From: Vibrio aerogenes
GTDB lineage: Bacteria; Pseudomonadota; Gammaproteobacteria; Enterobacterales; Vibrionaceae
Assembly (NCBI RefSeq): GCF_024346755.1
Contig: NZ_AP024861.1
Location: 2,480,001 to 2,544,000 of the forward strand
Direction of reading: 5' to 3'
Length of the DNA stretch: 64,000 nucleotides
Shown here: one piece after another, positions 54,634 through 64,000 of the stretch
Layout: the number at the start of each line of letters is the position of its first letter
Position numbering within the stretch: the first letter of the stretch is position 1
The notes under the pieces: model-generated
What the model was told of the DNA's origin: nothing
Database searches by the model: none
The model's input: the letters and a program-made list of their open reading frames with translations, nothing else
Translations under genes and position numbers: made by a program

Positions 54634-54736
54634 GATATTCACCTGTCATTAGAGGGTTGAAAACCGGTTAAACCGGGATAATGAAATAGTTGGGAGAATG
54701 GCTCTGCTCCGCCTGAAACCGGCAGGAATGCCGCCA

Positions 54737-55723
54737 TTATCCTCCGATAGATGCAAGATGAGGCGTCGCGCCCGTATCACCCTGATGTAAAAAGTGTCCG
54801 GATGCTTTCTGCCCGAGACCTGACTGAATCCGCGCCATTAACGCCGCTTGCTGATTGTCCTGCTGAAGCAGATCGCGCAGATCGACACCGGATTCACCAA
54901 ACAGACACAAATGCAATTTGCCGGTTGCCGAAACACGCAGCCGGTTGCAGGTCTCACAAAAGCCGTCTTCGTAGGGCATGATCAGGCCAATTTCACCCTG
55001 ATAATCCGGATGCCAGAACACCTTGGCCGGGCCATCATTACTGGCGCGGACTTTTCTTTGCCAGCCCTGCTCCTGCAGCGCACGACACAGCACCTGACCT
55101 GAAGAATGATAGCGATCAAAGTAGTGGTCCATTGCTCCGGTCTGCATCAGTTCAATAAACCGAAGCTGAACCGGACGATGTTTAATCCACTCTAAAAAAG
55201 CCGGTAGCTGGTGGTCATTCTGGCCCTTCAGCAAAACGGCATTGACTTTCACCTGAGTAAAACCGACTTCCAGTGCCCGTTCAATGCCACGCATCACCTG
55301 ATCAAATTTGTTCTCACCGGTGATTTGATGAAACATTCTCGGATCAAGGCTGTCCAGGCTGACGTTAATATTGGTCAGTCCGGCCTGTTGCCACTGTGCA
55401 ACGGATTTTTCCATCCGGAAGCCATTGGTTGTCATCGCCACTTTTTCGATTCCCGGCGTCGCCGCAACCTGCCGGATGATTTCGGTAAAATCACGCCGTA
55501 AGCTGGGCTCTCCACCGGTCAGGCGAACTTTTGTCGTGCCACAAAGGGCAAATGCCTGAACCACCCGGCGAATTTCGGGCAATGAGAGGAAACAGGGACG
55601 TTCTTTCCCTGCCTGATACCCATCGGGTAAACAATAGGTACACTTAAAATTACAGACGTCCGTCAGCGACAGACGTAAATAGTAGAATTTACGCTGAAAA
55701 TTATCTTCAAATTGTAGAGCCAT
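54737..55723 (-). CDS. moaA: GTP 3',8-cyclase (MoaA)
   Basis: The gene encodes 328 residues from the ATG at 55723 ([20 protein letters not shown]). The radical-SAM cluster Cys24-x3-Cys28-x2-Cys31 and the C-terminal cluster ([20 protein letters not shown]) are present, and the C-terminus ends in the functional Gly-Gly. It opens molybdenum cofactor synthesis from GTP. The start overlaps the distal end of the riboswitch-like leader. The upstream TTG at 55738 is inside that leader. Confidence 0.97.
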   Translation of the reverse strand: MALQFEDNFQRKFYYLRLSLTDVCNFKCTYCLPDGYQAGKERPCFLSLPEIRRVVQAFALCGTTKVRLTGGEPSLRRDFTEIIRQVAATPGIEKVAMTTNGFRMEKSVAQWQQAGLTNINVSLDSLDPRMFHQITGENKFDQVMRGIERALEVGFTQVKVNAVLLKGQNDHQLPAFLEWIKHRPVQLRFIELMQTGAMDHYFDRYHSSGQVLCRALQEQGWQRKVRASNDGPAKVFWHPDYQGEIGLIMPYEDGFCETCNRLRVSATGKLHLCLFGESGVDLRDLLQQDNQQAALMARIQSGLGQKASGHFLHQGDTGATPHLASIGG

Positions 55724-55727
55724 GGAA

Positions 55728-55880
55728 CACCTTTCCAAACACGGGAGGCAAGATCATTTCCAACCTTACCCTTGGGCCAAAATTCGGCCACTGGTCTGAA
55801 GTGCCTATCTTCTTCCGCTCTGTTCTTGTGCCGAACACACCTGAACGGCACCGGCAGAGTGAGTGACTTAGCTCATCAGA
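55728..55880 (-). promoter_or_regulatory. Moco (molybdenum cofactor) riboswitch-like leader
   Basis: The minus-strand sequence ahead of moaA contains GCCTCCCGTGTTTGGAAAGG (55731-55750), which closely matches the 3' end of the E. coli moaA Moco RNA, and further upstream the CTCCGAG-type 5' segment (about 55883-55889). The intervening arms (GCCGAATTTTGGCC and others) can form the paired domains. In E. coli this element represses moaA when cofactor is present, with the SD sequestered. Exact ends are approximate. Confidence 0.85.
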
Positions 55881-56165
55881 CTCGGAGCTATGGCAATCAT
55901 AAAAACAGTCTTATATCAACCAGATGCATTCACCGGGATATTAAAACATTCTCACAATCAACATCGGTTCACATGTTTACAAATTTTTTTGAATCGATCT
56001 AGCGATCAATGACAAAAAAATAGCTAAAAGTTATAAAATCTCTGAAAAATTTTATTTATTATCAATAATTTTTATTAATGAATTATAATTATTTAGTTGT
56101 AGTTATATATACCGAAGCGATATGTTGCAGATGCTTGGGTATATACACATGCGATTGAACGAGAC
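55881..56165. other. Divergent moaA/yvcK promoter region with palindrome
   Basis: The region is AT-rich. A palindrome with arms TATATACCGAAGC (56106-56118) and GCTTGGGTATATA (56133-56145; one mismatch) lies close before yvcK. The half arm TATATACCCAAGCA recurs at 52889-52902 on the other flank of the moa operon. Promoters are not resolved. Confidence 0.6.
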
Positions 56166-57068
56166 ATGATGGATATTCATAAAGAAAAAAAAGTTGTCGC
56201 CATTGGTGGCGGACATGGTCTTGGGCGTGTTTTAGCCGCATTACGTCATTTTGAAGAGAATGCGACTGGCATTGTGACAACCACAGACAACGGTGGTTCC
56301 ACCGGCCGGATCCGGTTATGCCAGGGCGGTATTGCCTGGGGCGACATGCGAAACTGTATCAATCAGTTGATCACCACCCCTTCGATTGCATCCATGATGT
56401 TTGAGCACCGCTTTCGCGGTCAGGGAGAGCTGGACGGACACAATCTGGGGAACCTGATGCTGACAGCACTCGATAATCTGTCTGTTCGTCCTTTAGATGC
56501 AATCCAGCTGATCCGGACGATGCTGGATGTGTCGGTCAATATTGTACCAATGTCTGAATATCCAGCAGATCTGAGTGCACTGACGACCGAAGGCGAGGTT
56601 GTTACAGGAGAAACCAGTGTTGATAAAATGGATGCAGAACTGACGCGGATCGATATCTCACCGCAAGTCCCTGCCACGCACGAAGCGATCAGCGCGATCC
56701 GGGCAACAGATGCGATTATTCTTGGCCCCGGTAGTTTTCTGACCAGTGTCATGCCCCCGCTGCTGCTGTCTGAAATCGGTAATGCGATTGCCAAAAATAC
56801 CGCCGCAAAACTTATCTATATTGAAAACTTATCTCCGGAGTTCGGCCCGGCCAGTAAAATGGATTTAAATCAGAAGCTCGAATGGTGTGAAAGGGCTTGC
56901 GAAGGACGGCCGGTCGACGTTGTGCTCTGCCATCAACAGCTCGAACACTTCAGCCACCGGCAAACCCGGCTGGTGATTCGCGATCTGGCCTCGCCGAATA
57001 AAGAGTGGCGTCATGAGCGGGAAAAACTCAGAATGGCGCTGGAAGAACAGCTGACAGATGATCAGTAA
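56166..57068 (+). CDS. yvcK: YvcK/CofD-like protein
   Basis: The 300-residue product has VVAIGGGHGLGRVLAALRHF (about 10-29), TTTDNGGSTGRIR and WGDMRNCINQL, then ATDAIILGPGSFLTSVMPPL. These mark the YvcK family (UDP-sugar-binding, linked to cell envelope and gluconeogenic growth in other bacteria). The position between moaA and luxUO is that usual in vibrios. It is convergent with luxU. Confidence 0.93.
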   Translation: MMDIHKEKKVVAIGGGHGLGRVLAALRHFEENATGIVTTTDNGGSTGRIRLCQGGIAWGDMRNCINQLITTPSIASMMFEHRFRGQGELDGHNLGNLMLTALDNLSVRPLDAIQLIRTMLDVSVNIVPMSEYPADLSALTTEGEVVTGETSVDKMDAELTRIDISPQVPATHEAISAIRATDAIILGPGSFLTSVMPPLLLSEIGNAIAKNTAAKLIYIENLSPEFGPASKMDLNQKLEWCERACEGRPVDVVLCHQQLEHFSHRQTRLVIRDLASPNKEWRHEREKLRMALEEQLTDDQ

Positions 57069-57195
57069 ATTCGCCGCTTCCCGGCCGGGAAATGGTGACA
57101 GGAGTGTGCTGAGAGCACCCTACAGGAGCGTTTGACAGATTCCGGCGCATTGGTCGCCGGAACCATGCTGAAAAATGCGCCAGTGAAAGAAAAAG

Positions 57196-57555
57196 TCAGA
57201 CGGTGACAGATTCAGGACTGAAAGCCGCATATGTTTCATGCGTTTCATGCAGCATTTCCATAAAGATTTGCGTCTCCTGATCAATCTCTCCCAGCTGTTG
57301 TTGTTTAGCCCGCATATCAATATCGATTGCCAGTGCACACAGCCTGTCCGCACCGAAGCTGGCTGCGCTGCTTTTGAGCGCGTGACTGATTTCTTTTAAA
57401 TGATCCACCCGTGCCGGTGTATCTGCTGCAGATAACGTTTCCTGATACGTTGTCAGTTCATTCAAAAAAATATCCAGCAGGACAGGAACATTTTCCTGAC
57501 CGATTTCCTTTGCCAGTGTTGCAATTTTTTCCTTATTGAGTAAATCCATCATCAT
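57196..57555 (-). CDS. luxU: LuxU quorum-sensing phosphotransferase
   Basis: The 119-residue protein is a single HPt domain with the phospho-accepting His58 in EISHALKSSAASFGADRL, the same residue number as in V. harveyi LuxU. It carries phosphate from the hybrid autoinducer kinases to LuxO. It lies immediately downstream of luxO. Confidence 0.95.
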   Translation of the reverse strand: MMMDLLNKEKIATLAKEIGQENVPVLLDIFLNELTTYQETLSAADTPARVDHLKEISHALKSSAASFGADRLCALAIDIDMRAKQQQLGEIDQETQIFMEMLHETHETYAAFSPESVTV

Positions 57556-57557
57556 AT

Positions 57558-58958
57558 CTAAGCTTTCTCTTCTGCATTCCAGGACTGAAGTTTCCGGTAA
57601 ATTGTTGAAGGACTGACTTCAAGATGGCCAGCCGCTTTGGGAATATTGCCTTCACAGGCTTCAATCGCCCTTTCTATCGCCATTTTCTCTGTCATCCATA
57701 ACGGATAAATATCCTGTACCGACAGTTTGTTGTCTTCTTCCTGCGGATGAATTAAGCGCAAATGTGTTTCTTTTGGTTTGTTCAGTGGCGGGGGCAACAT
57801 ATTCAGCGTAATTTCCCGGCCGGCATTGAGCACGACGACATTACGCAAAACATTCTGTAACTGGCGGACATTGCCCGGCCATTCATAATGGATAAACCGT
57901 TCTGTCACTTCTGATGACAACCGGACGAAATCCTTTCCTTCTTCCTTGGACATATAGCCCAGAAGTGAGTAAGCAATTTCAATCACATCATTTTCCCGCT
58001 CACGTAGTGGTGGCAGATGTAGCGGAATCACATATAACCGGTAGTATAAATCTTCCCGGAACCGGCCTTCCTGCACTTCTTTCCACGGGTCACGGTTGGT
58101 GGCGCAGACAAACCGGACATCCACGCTTTTCATACGTGAAGAGCCGACTTTCTGGAAAGTACCGGTCTGAATAAACCGTAACAGTTTTGTTTGCAGGTCA
58201 AGATCCATTTCACAGAGTTCGTCCAGAAACAGCGTGCCGCCATCGGCAAGCTCAGCGGCACCCTGCCGATCGGTTGCTGCGCCGGTAAACGCACCTTTCA
58301 CATGACCAAACAGTTCACTCTCAATTAAATCTTTCGGGATTGCTGCACAGTTAATCGCGATAAAAGGTTTATCACCCCGTTTACTGGCAGCATGAATCGC
58401 TTCAGCGCACACCTCTTTACCGGTGCCGCTTTCGCCGGTAATAAAAATACTGGCTTTACTGGATGCTGCTGAATCGATAGTCCGGTAAACATCCTGCATC
58501 ATCTGGCTGCTGCCGATGAACCCCTGATAATTTTGGCTTGTCGCATCAGGCGTTGCTTTAATTTTGCTGGCTTTGCGAATCGCATTATTGACCGTGACAC
58601 GAAGCCGGTTCGCTTCACATGGCTTAATCAAAAAGTCCTGCGCACCATGACGCATCGCCTCCACGGCTGTTTCAATTGAACCATGCGCCGTCATGAAAAT
58701 CACCGGTACGTCCGGATAGATAACTTTCACTTCTCGCAAAACATCCATTCCGGTCATATCCGGTAAACGGAGATCCAGCAGAATTAAATCCGGCTCCCGT
58801 TTTTGCAAACTATCCAGAGCTTCTTTCCCTGTGCCCACGATGGTGATGTCGATATCATCCAGCGGCATCAGATAAGAACGGTAAAGTACAGCAACAGATG
58901 CCGTATCTTCAACCATCAGCAGATATCTGCTTTTTTGTGTCGGTTTTACTGATTGCAT
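57558..58958 (-). CDS. luxO: LuxO sigma-54-dependent response regulator
   Basis: The gene encodes 466 residues from the ATG at 58958 ([20 protein letters not shown]); the upstream ATG at 58991 has no SD and would cover a LuxO box. The receiver has Asp62 ([12 protein letters not shown]). The AAA+ domain has GESGTGKE and the sigma-54 contact loop GAFTGA. The C-terminal HTH contains [19 protein letters not shown]. Phospho-LuxO activates qrr genes at low cell density. Confidence 0.96.
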   Translation of the reverse strand: MQSVKPTQKSRYLLMVEDTASVAVLYRSYLMPLDDIDITIVGTGKEALDSLQKREPDLILLDLRLPDMTGMDVLREVKVIYPDVPVIFMTAHGSIETAVEAMRHGAQDFLIKPCEANRLRVTVNNAIRKASKIKATPDATSQNYQGFIGSSQMMQDVYRTIDSAASSKASIFITGESGTGKEVCAEAIHAASKRGDKPFIAINCAAIPKDLIESELFGHVKGAFTGAATDRQGAAELADGGTLFLDELCEMDLDLQTKLLRFIQTGTFQKVGSSRMKSVDVRFVCATNRDPWKEVQEGRFREDLYYRLYVIPLHLPPLRERENDVIEIAYSLLGYMSKEEGKDFVRLSSEVTERFIHYEWPGNVRQLQNVLRNVVVLNAGREITLNMLPPPLNKPKETHLRLIHPQEEDNKLSVQDIYPLWMTEKMAIERAIEACEGNIPKAAGHLEVSPSTIYRKLQSWNAEEKA

Positions 58959-58985
58959 ATCCCAGCCAGGTCCATTGATTTTTCT

Positions 58986-59028
58986 TTGCATTTTGCATTA
59001 TTTTTGCATTTGAAATTGCAAAATGCAA
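58986..59028. promoter_or_regulatory. LuxO binding sites upstream of qrr
   Basis: TTGCATTTTGCAT (58986-58998) and TTGCAAAATGCAA (59016-59028; perfect TTGCA-N3-TGCAA) match the LuxO site. They sit 73-115 bp upstream of the sigma-54 promoter, on the luxO side, so they could also let LuxO regulate its own gene. Confidence 0.85.
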
Positions 59029-59100
59029 ATCAGTTTTCACCGATTCTCTGTCTTTTGTTAAGAAAGTGCTCTCAAGACACAAAATCACCGGATTTTATTC

Positions 59101-59116
59101 TGGCACAAATACTGCA
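59101..59116 (+). promoter_or_regulatory. Sigma-54 promoter of qrr
   Basis: TGGCACAAATACTGCA has GG (59102-59103) and GC (59114-59115) separated by exactly ten bases, the -24/-12 pattern. The predicted start falls at 59128. Confidence 0.9.
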
Positions 59117-59127
59117 AAAGATTATTA

Positions 59128-59220
59128 TGACCCATTTGGGTCACCTAGCCAACTGACGTTGTTAGTGAATATCATATTCACATTCTGACAGCCAATAGAC
59201 TCAATGCTATTGGCTTTTTT
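59128..59220 (+). ncRNA. qrr1: Qrr quorum-regulatory small RNA (Qrr1 position)
   Basis: The RNA is about 93 nt. It begins TGACCCATTTGGGTCA (first stem-loop) and carries the invariant Qrr core CTAGCCAACTGACGTTGTTA (59145-59164). It ends in the terminator GCCAATAG-ACTCAATG-CTATTGGC with an eight-T tract. Qrr RNAs act with Hfq to destabilise the LuxR/HapR-type master regulator mRNA. The location next to luxO is that of qrr1 in other vibrios. Confidence 0.95.
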
Positions 59221-59313
59221 TTATCTGTTACCTGATGCGGTATACATGTCAGTTTTTTTACCTTTCGGGTTCTGCGCCACCGTGAACGAATTTTTTACAA
59301 CTGTGCTTTTAGT

Positions 59314-61344
59314 TTAGCTGTTTACAATGAATTGCTGGCGTAGTTTTTCAATTTCATCGCGTTTTTTGGCAGCCTCCTCAAATTCCAGATTCTGGGCATA
59401 CTGATACATCTGTGATTCGAGCTTTTTAATCTCTTTCTCAAGCTGCTGTGGTGACAACGCGGCATAACCAGCATCAGACTCAGCCACTTCAGACAATTTC
59501 ACTTGTGGGCGTTTGCGCTGATTTCGGGTTTTGGCAATATCACCAATTTCCATAATATCTTTCACGTCACGGTGCAATGCCTGCGGCTGAATACCCAGTT
59601 TCTCGTTATGGGCCTGCTGTTTTTCACGACGCCGGTTGGTTTCATCCATCGCCCGCTTCATCGACCCCGTCACTTTGTCTGCGTACAGAATCGCCTTGCC
59701 CTGAATATTCCGGGCCGCCCGGCCAATGGTCTGAATCAGTGATCGCTCTGAGCGCAGGAAGCCTTCTTTATCTGCATCCAGAATCGCCACCAGCGAGACT
59801 TCAGGCATATCGAGTCCTTCCCGAAGCAGGTTGATTCCAACCAGCACATCGAATTCGCCCAAACGGAGATCGCGGATAATTTCAACCCGTTCCACTGTAT
59901 CAATATCCGAGTGAAGATAACGCACCCGCACACCGTGCTCATGCAGATATTCCGTTAAATCTTCGGCCATTCGTTTGGTCAGCGTCGTCACCAGCACCCG
60001 TTCATCTTTCTTCGCCCGGATACGCACTTCTGACAGCAAATCATCCACCTGCGTTGCAACCGGACGCACTTCCAGCTCCGGATCCAGCAAACCGGTCGGC
60101 CTGACGACCTGTTCAACCACCTCACCGGCTGATTTTTCCATTTCATAAGCGCCCGGAGTTGCCGAAATAAAGATCGTCTGCGGCGCCAGCGATTCGAACT
60201 CATCAAATTTCAGCGGGCGGTTATCCAGTGCCGAAGGCAGGCGGAATCCGAATTCAACCAGTGTCTCTTTTCGCGAGCGGTCACCTTTATACATCGCGCC
60301 AATTTGAGGCACGGTCACATGGGATTCATCGATAATCAAAATGCCATCATGCGGCAGATAGTCGAACAGGGTCGGCGGCGGCTCGCCAGGATTTCGTCCA
60401 CTCAGATATCGGGAGTAGTTTTCAATTCCGGAGCAAAAACCCAGCTCATTCATCATTTCAATATCAAACTGAGTCCGCTGACTGATCCGCTGCTCTTCCA
60501 GAAGCTTATTTTCTTTAGTAAACCAGCCCTGACGTTCTTTCAGCTCAGCTTTAATCTCCTCAATCGCATCAAGAATCCGCTCACGGGGCGTCACATAGTG
60601 CGTTTTGGGATACACGGTAAACCGGGGCAAATCACGCTGAACAATCGCACCGGTCAGCGGGTCGAACAGACTGATGACTTCAATCTCATCATCAAACATT
60701 TCCACCCGGACCGCTTCCTGCTCTGACTCTGCCGGAAAAATATCAATCACTTCACCACGGACCCGGAACTGACCCCGTTCAAAACCCACATCATTGCGGG
60801 TATATTGCAGCTCGGCCAGCCTTCTGAGCATTGCCCGTTGATCAGCGACATCACCACGGCGCAGATGCAACATCATTTTGAGATAGGAATCGGGATCCCC
60901 CAAACCATATATTGCGGATACAGACGCCACAATGACCGCATCTTTACGCTCCAGTAGTGCTTTGGTGGCGGAAAGACGCATCTGCTCGATATGTGCGTTC
61001 ACCGAAGCGTCTTTCTCGATAAAGGTGTCCGTTGTCGGCACATAAGCTTCAGGCTGATAGTAATCATAATAAGAGACGAAATACTCGACGGCATTGTTCG
61101 GGAAAAACGATTTCATTTCACCATAAAGCTGCGCCGCCAGGGTTTTATTCGGTGCCAGCAAAATCGCCGGTCTTTTTGCCTGAGCGATCACATTGGCCAT
61201 GGTGAATGTTTTACCGGAACCCGTTACCCCCAGCAGTGTCTGGTGTGCCAGACCAGAATCCAGCCCGTCAAGCAATTTGTCAATCGCCTCTGGCTGGTCC
61301 CCGGATGGCTGATAAGCGGAAACCAGTTCGAACGCTTTACTCAT
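59314..61344 (-). CDS. uvrB: UvrABC excision nuclease subunit B
   Basis: The gene encodes 676 residues from the ATG at 61344 ([20 protein letters not shown]), after AGAGGA; the longer reading to 61497 is unlikely. It has Walker A GVTGSGKT at 39-46, the beta-hairpin region [18 protein letters not shown], the helicase motifs including QTIGRAARN, and a C-terminal UVR domain ([20 protein letters not shown]). It verifies damage in nucleotide excision repair. No clear LexA box was found in the 260 bp upstream. Confidence 0.97.
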   Translation of the reverse strand: MSKAFELVSAYQPSGDQPEAIDKLLDGLDSGLAHQTLLGVTGSGKTFTMANVIAQAKRPAILLAPNKTLAAQLYGEMKSFFPNNAVEYFVSYYDYYQPEAYVPTTDTFIEKDASVNAHIEQMRLSATKALLERKDAVIVASVSAIYGLGDPDSYLKMMLHLRRGDVADQRAMLRRLAELQYTRNDVGFERGQFRVRGEVIDIFPAESEQEAVRVEMFDDEIEVISLFDPLTGAIVQRDLPRFTVYPKTHYVTPRERILDAIEEIKAELKERQGWFTKENKLLEEQRISQRTQFDIEMMNELGFCSGIENYSRYLSGRNPGEPPPTLFDYLPHDGILIIDESHVTVPQIGAMYKGDRSRKETLVEFGFRLPSALDNRPLKFDEFESLAPQTIFISATPGAYEMEKSAGEVVEQVVRPTGLLDPELEVRPVATQVDDLLSEVRIRAKKDERVLVTTLTKRMAEDLTEYLHEHGVRVRYLHSDIDTVERVEIIRDLRLGEFDVLVGINLLREGLDMPEVSLVAILDADKEGFLRSERSLIQTIGRAARNIQGKAILYADKVTGSMKRAMDETNRRREKQQAHNEKLGIQPQALHRDVKDIMEIGDIAKTRNQRKRPQVKLSEVAESDAGYAALSPQQLEKEIKKLESQMYQYAQNLEFEEAAKKRDEIEKLRQQFIVNS

Positions 61345-61606
61345 GTTTATCCTCTGAATGTTCACCTCATCTGAATCACAATTTACCTGAATGGTCAGGA
61401 TAAACAAGGCAGCACACCCTTGATTGATGCACTTTCCTGAATACATCCTGTTCCTGATGAAATTCCAGATATGAGTATGATGATGAACATAAATCACTTA
61501 TATTACAAAAATTAAATGATTCATTTATAAAATGTCACACAACTATCTGAAAATAGTCTATTTTTTAATATGCCACTCTCTGCATTGACATAAAAAGGAG
61601 CAACGC

Positions 61607-62725
61607 TTGGTGTTTGAGAACAAAAATATTATTGTGGGTAAGTCCAATCATGTTTTTACAAATCTGTATATTGATATGCTCATTCACAACTGTCATATCC
61701 ACCCGGACAACCTTGGCTTAATCACTTTAGACGATGAGAAAAATACCTGTCTGCCCGCTGAACATGATATTTTTATTGATTATTATAAAAATTATCAACT
61801 ACAAGAACTTTCAACAGCCAAAACTATCACCTTTATTTCCTTAAATGCCTATAACAGCTTTTTGATTCAGGCATTACTGGATTTCTCCGGTGTGAATGCT
61901 GATAAAATATATATCCATTTAACTGAAGATGAGCTGAGCCGATGGAAAGAAACCCATGAGCAGTATGGTGAAATTCGGGAGACAAAAAAGAATAGTGTCA
62001 GTTCTTGCTGCCTTTCTGTATTACCACGGATCAAACATTTCATCGCATCAGAGCAAGCATTCAGGCCGGAAATGGAAATCCTTCTCAAACGAACTGATTT
62101 TACTATTGTTGATGCCAGGGACGCTTTTTCTGTGATGCCGGTACAACTACTTAACAAATTCAGGGAATTATACTCTGAACAAACCCAGCATACCCAACCG
62201 GAAAATAAAATTCTGATTGGTGCTAAACGCGGTGTTTTCAAATATCTTGAAATCATTTCTTTTTTGCGGGCATTAGACAAGGCGGGAATCCTGCGGGATT
62301 ATAAATATATGATCTTCACTTATGAAAAAAGAAAGTTTTTCAGAGTGATGATCGATCTTTATTGCCTTTATTTAAGACATATCAGAAAAACAATCATTGA
62401 TATCAGCTATCCGACAGTAACCAACAGCGTCACATATAATGCATTGCTCGTCTCATGTTCTCATATCATTTTACAGCCAAGAGGCAGTATGACCAGTGTC
62501 AAAGAGTTCATTAAAATGGGACGGGGCGTGGTTCACGTTGAAAAAGATACCCGTAATCATCTGGAGTTAACATTAAGTGTAGGTGTGGACGTTGCAGCAT
62601 ACTCTGACCCGGCAGAGCTGGCCGAAAATATCAAGAATAACCACATTGATATTCATGCAAATCAACTTAAAGTCACCCAACGATTTAAAGATAGCTTTGC
62701 AAAACTAAACGCACTTTATAAATAA
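61607..62725 (+). CDS. Unrecognised protein, possible GT-B-like fold
   Basis: The 372-residue product starts at TTG 61607 or GTG 61610 after AAGGAG. The gene is AT-rich compared with uvrB. The C-terminal part (SCSHIILQPRGSMTSVKEFI, then KMGRGVVHVEKDTRNHLELT) resembles the acceptor-sugar-binding half of GT-B glycosyltransferases or TDP-sugar transferases, where SxTSxxE-like segments lie before a Gly-rich loop. This is a weak structural impression. No catalytic motif is definite. It may be acquired. Confidence 0.6.
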   Translation: MVFENKNIIVGKSNHVFTNLYIDMLIHNCHIHPDNLGLITLDDEKNTCLPAEHDIFIDYYKNYQLQELSTAKTITFISLNAYNSFLIQALLDFSGVNADKIYIHLTEDELSRWKETHEQYGEIRETKKNSVSSCCLSVLPRIKHFIASEQAFRPEMEILLKRTDFTIVDARDAFSVMPVQLLNKFRELYSEQTQHTQPENKILIGAKRGVFKYLEIISFLRALDKAGILRDYKYMIFTYEKRKFFRVMIDLYCLYLRHIRKTIIDISYPTVTNSVTYNALLVSCSHIILQPRGSMTSVKEFIKMGRGVVHVEKDTRNHLELTLSVGVDVAAYSDPAELAENIKNNHIDIHANQLKVTQRFKDSFAKLNALYK

Positions 62726-62794
62726 GGCTCCTGACTAACTGACCGCAATTCACGACGTCCTCATGTGATTTGCGGCTATTCTGAAGTAAAAAAA

Positions 62795-63928
62795 TTATTC
62801 CTCCCCAAGAAAAGACGGCAAGCCGGGGATTTCATTAAAATAGGAATGTCCGGCTTTGGTCAGCAGCCTTTTATTCAGCAATTTCGTCACCGATTTCTGG
62901 ACGGCACTTTTCGTCACCCGCTTGCGGCCGGTGAGCTGGACTGCCTGTTCAAAAAAGCTTTGTGTATATACCGGCAGGTTATTACACAGCCGCAGATACA
63001 CCTGAACATCCAGCGGCCTGAGCTGCCGGGCGATGCCATCAAAATCGCCATCCAGCTTCATCCGCTCCTGCACAATCTCCAAAGCTGCAAACGGGTGAAG
63101 CCGCAGGGTAATCAGCTCCGCCATCACCATCCGGAACCAGAACGGTGATTCACCGACTTTACGGAAAACATAAGAAAGCTCAGCCTGCGGATAATCAAGG
63201 GCAAATTCGGCAATCAGCAGCGCATAAAAATGATGCACGAAGTCTTCATCCAGCAGCGGAAAATCAATCAACATTGCCGATTGAAAAAACGGCATCGGTT
63301 TAATTATACTGCCGCACAGTGATTCCTGCGTATTAAACATCGCGTTGATCCCCCCCCGGCTGCTGCCGGCGAAAATCACACAGGTCTGCGGAAACGAATC
63401 AAACTGAGTCCGGAGTGTGCCCTGTATATCCCAAAAACTATCGGCTGTATTCAGATGCTGTACTTCATCAATGACGATCAAAGGACGAAAACCAGCCTGA
63501 CCCGCTCTGGAGACCAGTTTGCGAAATAAGCTACTGATTTTTTTCAAAGAGGCAGGGCTGACAGACGCAACACTACCGGTTTCAACCGCGCTGTGCAGAA
63601 TACCAAAGTTAATATCCAGCTTCGTGATTTCCGAAGACAACAATTCCTGAACCGCTTCAATCCCCTTATCATCCAGCGCAGTGAGATAGCGTTGCAGCGT
63701 CTCCGTAATCACTTCCTGAGGCGCTTGCGGGTTCTCCCATAAATTGAGATAAACCGGCATGAATTTCAGTTCAACCGCATGAGCACACACATCATGCAAC
63801 AGAAACGCCGTTTTACCGATCCGCCGGGCGCCGAGCAATACCAGCCGGGAAACCGGGCCGCGGCCCACAGTGGTCAGGTAATGACGAGCCAGCTCAGTGC
63901 GTGGATAATGCCAGTTAATGGGTTTCAT
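62795..63928 (-). CDS. AAA/STAND-type ATPase with winged-helix C-terminus
   Basis: The 377-residue product has Walker A GARRIGKT (33-40), Walker B with the DE pair in RPLIVIDEVQHL, and a sensor-like FAGSS segment. The C-terminal part (LDVQVYLRLCNNLPVYTQSF and KSVTKLLNKRLLTKAG) is winged-helix-like. It resembles prokaryotic/archaeal STAND-type ATPases of unknown targets, often in mobile or defence regions. It is convergent with the 61607 gene. Nothing else identifies its role. Confidence 0.75.
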   Translation of the reverse strand: MKPINWHYPRTELARHYLTTVGRGPVSRLVLLGARRIGKTAFLLHDVCAHAVELKFMPVYLNLWENPQAPQEVITETLQRYLTALDDKGIEAVQELLSSEITKLDINFGILHSAVETGSVASVSPASLKKISSLFRKLVSRAGQAGFRPLIVIDEVQHLNTADSFWDIQGTLRTQFDSFPQTCVIFAGSSRGGINAMFNTQESLCGSIIKPMPFFQSAMLIDFPLLDEDFVHHFYALLIAEFALDYPQAELSYVFRKVGESPFWFRMVMAELITLRLHPFAALEIVQERMKLDGDFDGIARQLRPLDVQVYLRLCNNLPVYTQSFFEQAVQLTGRKRVTKSAVQKSVTKLLNKRLLTKAGHSYFNEIPGLPSFLGEE

Positions 63929-64000
63929 CGACGGGTATCCTCTGTTGTTTTTTTGTCCTGATTAATAAGCATAGGATAAAAGTATCCATTCGTATACTTT

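Noticed and set aside
1..64000. tRNA, rRNA or insertion sequence transposase genes
   Set aside because: I scanned for cloverleaf-like TTCGA arms with matching acceptors and for transposase motifs in the translations and found none that I could support.

Overview
The window reads as a Vibrio (Vibrionaceae) chromosome. The right half carries a gene order typical of that genus: uvrB, a qrr quorum-sensing small RNA, luxO, luxU, yvcK, a moaABCDE operon with a molybdenum-cofactor riboswitch, udp, metG and mrp, then udk, asmA and a cobO/btuR corrinoid adenosyltransferase. The Qrr core beside luxO is close to a genus signature. The species cannot be fixed from this sequence.

Region 1 (1-19.3 kb) is a contractile-tail phage region, almost all on the minus strand. 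From right to left it holds a lambda-like immunity region (S24 repressor, Cro-like regulator, two operator clusters), O- and P-type replication genes, a LexA-boxed gene that I propose is the late regulator, a lysis cassette (membrane protein, transglycosylase, Rz/Rz1, holin), the baseplate and tail genes V-W-J-I, DUF4815-type proteins, a tandemly duplicated fibre plus partner module, and a tail sheath gene cut by the left edge. No head, terminase or integrase gene lies between the immunity region and the sheath. It is therefore either a tailocin (R-pyocin-like) locus that kept replication genes, or a prophage whose head and integrase genes lie left of the window.

Region 2 (19.4-30.6 kb) is chromosomal: cobO/btuR, asmA, a three-gene signalling operon (REC-EAL, a 1590-residue hybrid kinase, a response regulator) and udk.

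Region 3 (31-46.5 kb) is an accessory block between udk and mrp. It holds a Crp-like regulator, a secreted subtilase with an Asp-Glu-Ser type active site, a NEP1-like (NLP) cytolysin, a HEAT-like lipoprotein-size protein, an array of structured ~308-bp repeats flanking a pyocin-like nuclease/immunity pair, a two-repeat type I-E CRISPR remnant, a PLP decarboxylase divergent from an SDR, and an Xre-RES toxin-antitoxin pair. Two AT-rich gaps of over 600 bp precede the protease and the NLP gene.

Region 4 (46.5-61.4 kb) is the conserved mrp-metG-udp-moa-yvcK-luxUO-qrr-uvrB segment. Region 5 (61.6-64 kb) holds an unrecognised AT-rich gene and a STAND/AAA-type ATPase. All assignments come from reading motifs; no database search was run.
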